A DNA stretch of 64,000 nt, from NCBI GenBank assembly GCA_037179385.1, contig CM074187.1:7564001-7628000 (forward strand), read 5' to 3'. The first letter of the stretch is position 1; every line of letters starts with the position of its first letter. Made by a program: the position numbers and the translations under genes. The stretch comes from Holothuria scabra. Taxonomy: Eukaryota; Echinodermata; Holothuroidea; Aspidochirotida; Holothuriidae. Positions 61,901-64,000 of the stretch are shown here, piece by piece. The notes under the pieces are model-generated. The model searched no databases and was not told where the DNA came from. It saw only the letters and a list, made by a program, of their open reading frames with translations.

Positions 61901-62219
61901 CCGTATATTCCCTAATAAATGCCCCCCTGAAAATGTTTTAGAACTGCACAGGGGAGACCTCCTCACGCTACAGGCCAAAATCACAGATTAAGCCTGAAGT
62001 TACTGTTACCACAGAAGCCTAATGTCAAAAACAGTTTGCCTTTTCACATGTGGATCCATGCAAGATACGTTGAAGTGTTAGAAATACAAAAAAAAAAACA
62101 CTAGAGTAGGTTCTAGCAGTAAGTTAGTTTTTTTATCGAAATATGCCCTCAAATAAATCCCCCCCCCCCCCTTTTCAAAAATGTAACACCCCCAGGGTGT
62201 TTAATTAAGGAATATATGG
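61901..62219 (+). mobile_element. TA-flanked (mariner-like) MITE, 319 bp
   Basis: The ends CCGTATATTCCCTAATAAAT and TTAATTAAGGAATATATGG are imperfect inverted repeats of about 20 bp, bordered by TA at 61899-61900 and 62220-62221. Subterminal C-rich blocks AATGCCCCCCTG and the 13-C run at 62159-62171 are also roughly symmetric. No coding capacity. Superfamily assignment rests only on the TA border. Confidence 0.7.
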
Positions 62220-63029
62220 TACATATACTACACACACAACATGCCCTTTGTGTTAATTCCTTGCCTGCCTATGGCAAGGAATCAATCACATCAAATTACT
62301 GCTGTTTCAGGGCCACTGCTTATCCTAGAAAATTTTCACCTCAAATTTTGATCACCTTCATGGATTTTGATCCTCCCCTCTTACCAGGATCAATTTCAGG
62401 CAAATATCCAGAGCTGATTTACATTTACACTACTATACAAATTGATCACAAGCAGTGCATTTGACACCATCCAGGTGGTCATACTCACATCTAGGGTATA
62501 ATCACCATGCTTTGCACATATCACACTAATATATAATTAGGGCATTTTTCTTTTACTCCTCCTGTTTGTTTTGATATGATTTTCTGGTGTAAATTATCCA
62601 ATCAATTTCCTTTCACAAAAGAACCATTTAAGTTTGATAAGAAAGTAATGCTGATCCACAATTTAATCATGCCCCTTAGTTGGCCATGGACTTTATAGTC
62701 CAATCAAGTCTAAACACAAAAATAAAGTTTACTCTCTTAAAAATGGTTGCTGTGTTGAAATAAGCTTAGTTTATTACTTATTCACAAATTTTAACATAGA
62801 CAAGAAACTTTTCCTAATGAGACATTCTTTAAACAAAAAAATTAAAAGGTTGTCTCTGTACATATTTTTTCTATGTTTAAAGGATAATCATTGTTCATCA
62901 AATATGGTACTCATCATTGTGTACCACTGATAGGATTCAACTCGATGGTCAATTTGGCATCCAGAAGCCAAAATGTTTCAAGTTTGATGGCCACCTTAAA
63001 CCACAGAAAAGACTTTGGAAAATGAAACT

Positions 63030-63165
63030 TCTGAAATTGTATTAGGTGCTCAGCAAAAGCAATTGATTAGGGAAAGCAAGCCAGTGAGCCACAACTGGAA
63101 ACAACAAAGTGGACAGCCCAACTCTATAGACAAATTGGTTAGAAACTGAGCCATAAAATCTAATC
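63030..63165 (+). repeat. tRNA-related SINE, copy E (5'-truncated)
   Basis: Shares TTAGGTGCTCAGCAAAAGCA, CAGTGAGCCACAACTGGAAA, AATTGGTTAGAAACTGAGCC and ATAAAATCTAATCTTA with copies A to C. Confidence 0.7.
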
Positions 63166-63394
63166 TTACAAACTGTACCAATGATGGGCTTTCGAGTCAA
63201 TTAAAAGACTTCCTTAGTAGTGCATCACACAAAGTTAAGAAAATGTATCGTGTTTTTGCAACTTGATAGCACACATTTTACATCTGACAATTTTGAAGAA
63301 ATAATATTTCAAGATGGCTCTCACTGCAGGGTAAAGATTGAAAATTATGAACAAAAAACACCAATAAAAACCCTTTTTTCACTAGTACACTTAC

Positions 63395-63506
63395 CACAGT
63401 GCTATTCCTAAATACTGCATCCAAGAACCATAATACATTGGGTGTGATGTCACATTAAAGGGAAATGATGTAACTTTTTCATCCATTAAAATACCAAAAT
63501 AATCAC
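63395..63506 (-). CDS. PEMT: PEMT penultimate coding exon
   Basis: On the - strand, between acceptor TTCATTTACAG| (63507 onwards) and donor CTGTG|GTAAG (63394 downwards). It encodes the end of a Gly codon, then DYFGILMDEKVTSFPFNVT, SHPMYYGSWMQYLGIAL and two bases of the Trp completed in the next exon. GDYFGIL...VT.FPFN..D.PMY.GS...YLG is the conserved PEMT core, around the third membrane segment. The 112-nt length gives phases 1 and 2 that agree with the next exon. Upstream exons, including the GxG S-adenosylmethionine motif, lie beyond the window edge. Confidence 0.96.
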
Positions 63507-64000
63507 CTGTAAATGAAAAAGAAGAACATGAGTCAAGAAGGAAACCCTATTCCAATAAAAATTCCACTGTCACATGTACATTGTTTGTTTATAATACCTT
63601 ACAACTTTTTGTCTTTGGTGAGTGCTAGAAGCTGATAATGCACAAAAAATTCAAATATTCTCACTGTGATGAATATTGAGTGACAAATGAAGTCCCTTAC
63701 AAAAAATTATGGGACATTGCTAGGGACTGTGTTAAGTTATACATATGATCTACAGTATCTCTCACATGGATTTTGTAGAAAATGAGGTGAAATACAGACT
63801 GCAAGGTAATTTTCCCAATTTTATCACTATTTTTTTTATTCTGTTACTCCTTCCACTTTGAGAAGTGTCATCTTTGAATAGCAAACGGAGATGGAAACAT
63901 ACCTGTCATTCACAGCTTTCCATAGATCAAAGTTTTATTGGTCATGATATGGAAATTTGAGAGTGTCATGACATAAAATCTCGTATTGTGAGCTTTAGCC
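63507..64000 (-). other. PEMT intron at the window edge
   Basis: No further PEMT exon is seen. The expected upstream peptide (similar to LGFTGTFLG) is not encoded in any frame here. Confidence 0.6.

Larger units (their letters stand above)
58412..63394 (-). other. last intron of PEMT (5.0 kb)
   Basis: Contains a partial TTAA-MITE-family copy at about 58640-58930, a 22-bp-period repeat with DR4-type motifs at 59521-59860, a 140-bp-period tandem repeat at 61431-61880, a mariner-like MITE at 61901-62219 and a SINE fragment at 63030-63165. No exon is supported within it. Confidence 0.8.

Noticed and set aside
63903..64000. Possible further upstream PEMT exon on the - strand (CAG|GTATG-like donor near 63903)
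   Set aside because: None of the frames encodes the expected peptide before GDYFGIL, and the phase does not fit.

Overview
This window is AT-rich, intron-rich animal DNA, with no prokaryotic-type gene organisation. Two protein-coding genes can be recognised from exons that join in phase at GT-AG splice sites. The first, on the + strand, is the 3' part of a class I bHLH E-protein gene (TCF12/TCF4/TCF3/daughterless family). Nine coding exons lie between about 1001 and 47250 and encode the last 457 residues, including the LDDAI..VLRNHA activation-domain motif, the bHLH domain and the RNLNPKAACLKRREEEKV extension. The second, on the - strand, is the 3' end of phosphatidylethanolamine N-methyltransferase (PEMT), with its last two coding exons at 63395-63506 and 58273-58411. 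The two genes converge tail to tail across roughly 10-11 kb. The E-protein is clearly related to, but diverged from, vertebrate TCF12/TCF4. A single E-protein with one bHLH exon and a long C-terminal tail suggests an invertebrate, perhaps a deuterostome such as an echinoderm or hemichordate. That placement is inference.

Layout: 1-1000 is intron upstream of the first visible E-protein exon. 1065-26573 is a 25.5 kb intron rich in non-autonomous DNA transposons: two copies of a hAT-like element with perfect 8-bp target duplications, a smaller hAT-like MITE, two copies of a third TIR family (one carrying a young GC-rich minisatellite), a TTAA-flanked MITE and tRNA-related SINE copies. It also holds a candidate alternative first exon at 14761-14883 whose donor phase matches the next E-protein exon. 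26574-35659 carries four exons encoding the Ser/Pro-rich region and activation-domain motif. 35660-42880 is a 7.2 kb intron with SINE copies and a 15-bp polypyrimidine repeat. 42881-47250 holds the acidic/Ser-rich, bHLH and C-terminal exons. The intron just before the bHLH exon contains a tandem array of three TTAA-flanked, piggyBac-like MITEs. 47251-58272 holds the E-protein 3'UTR, intergenic DNA and the PEMT 3'UTR. 58273-63506 is the PEMT 3' end. Its last intron contains a 22-bp-period array with four exact DR4 nuclear-receptor-type half-site pairs, a 140-bp tandem repeat with a perfect DR1, and a mariner-like MITE.

The two genes have no evident functional link: one is a nuclear bHLH dimerisation partner, the other an ER membrane lipid methyltransferase. 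The most interesting material is the mobile-element and repeat structure inside the introns, the possible alternative E-protein first exon, and the unusually long E-protein C-terminal tail.
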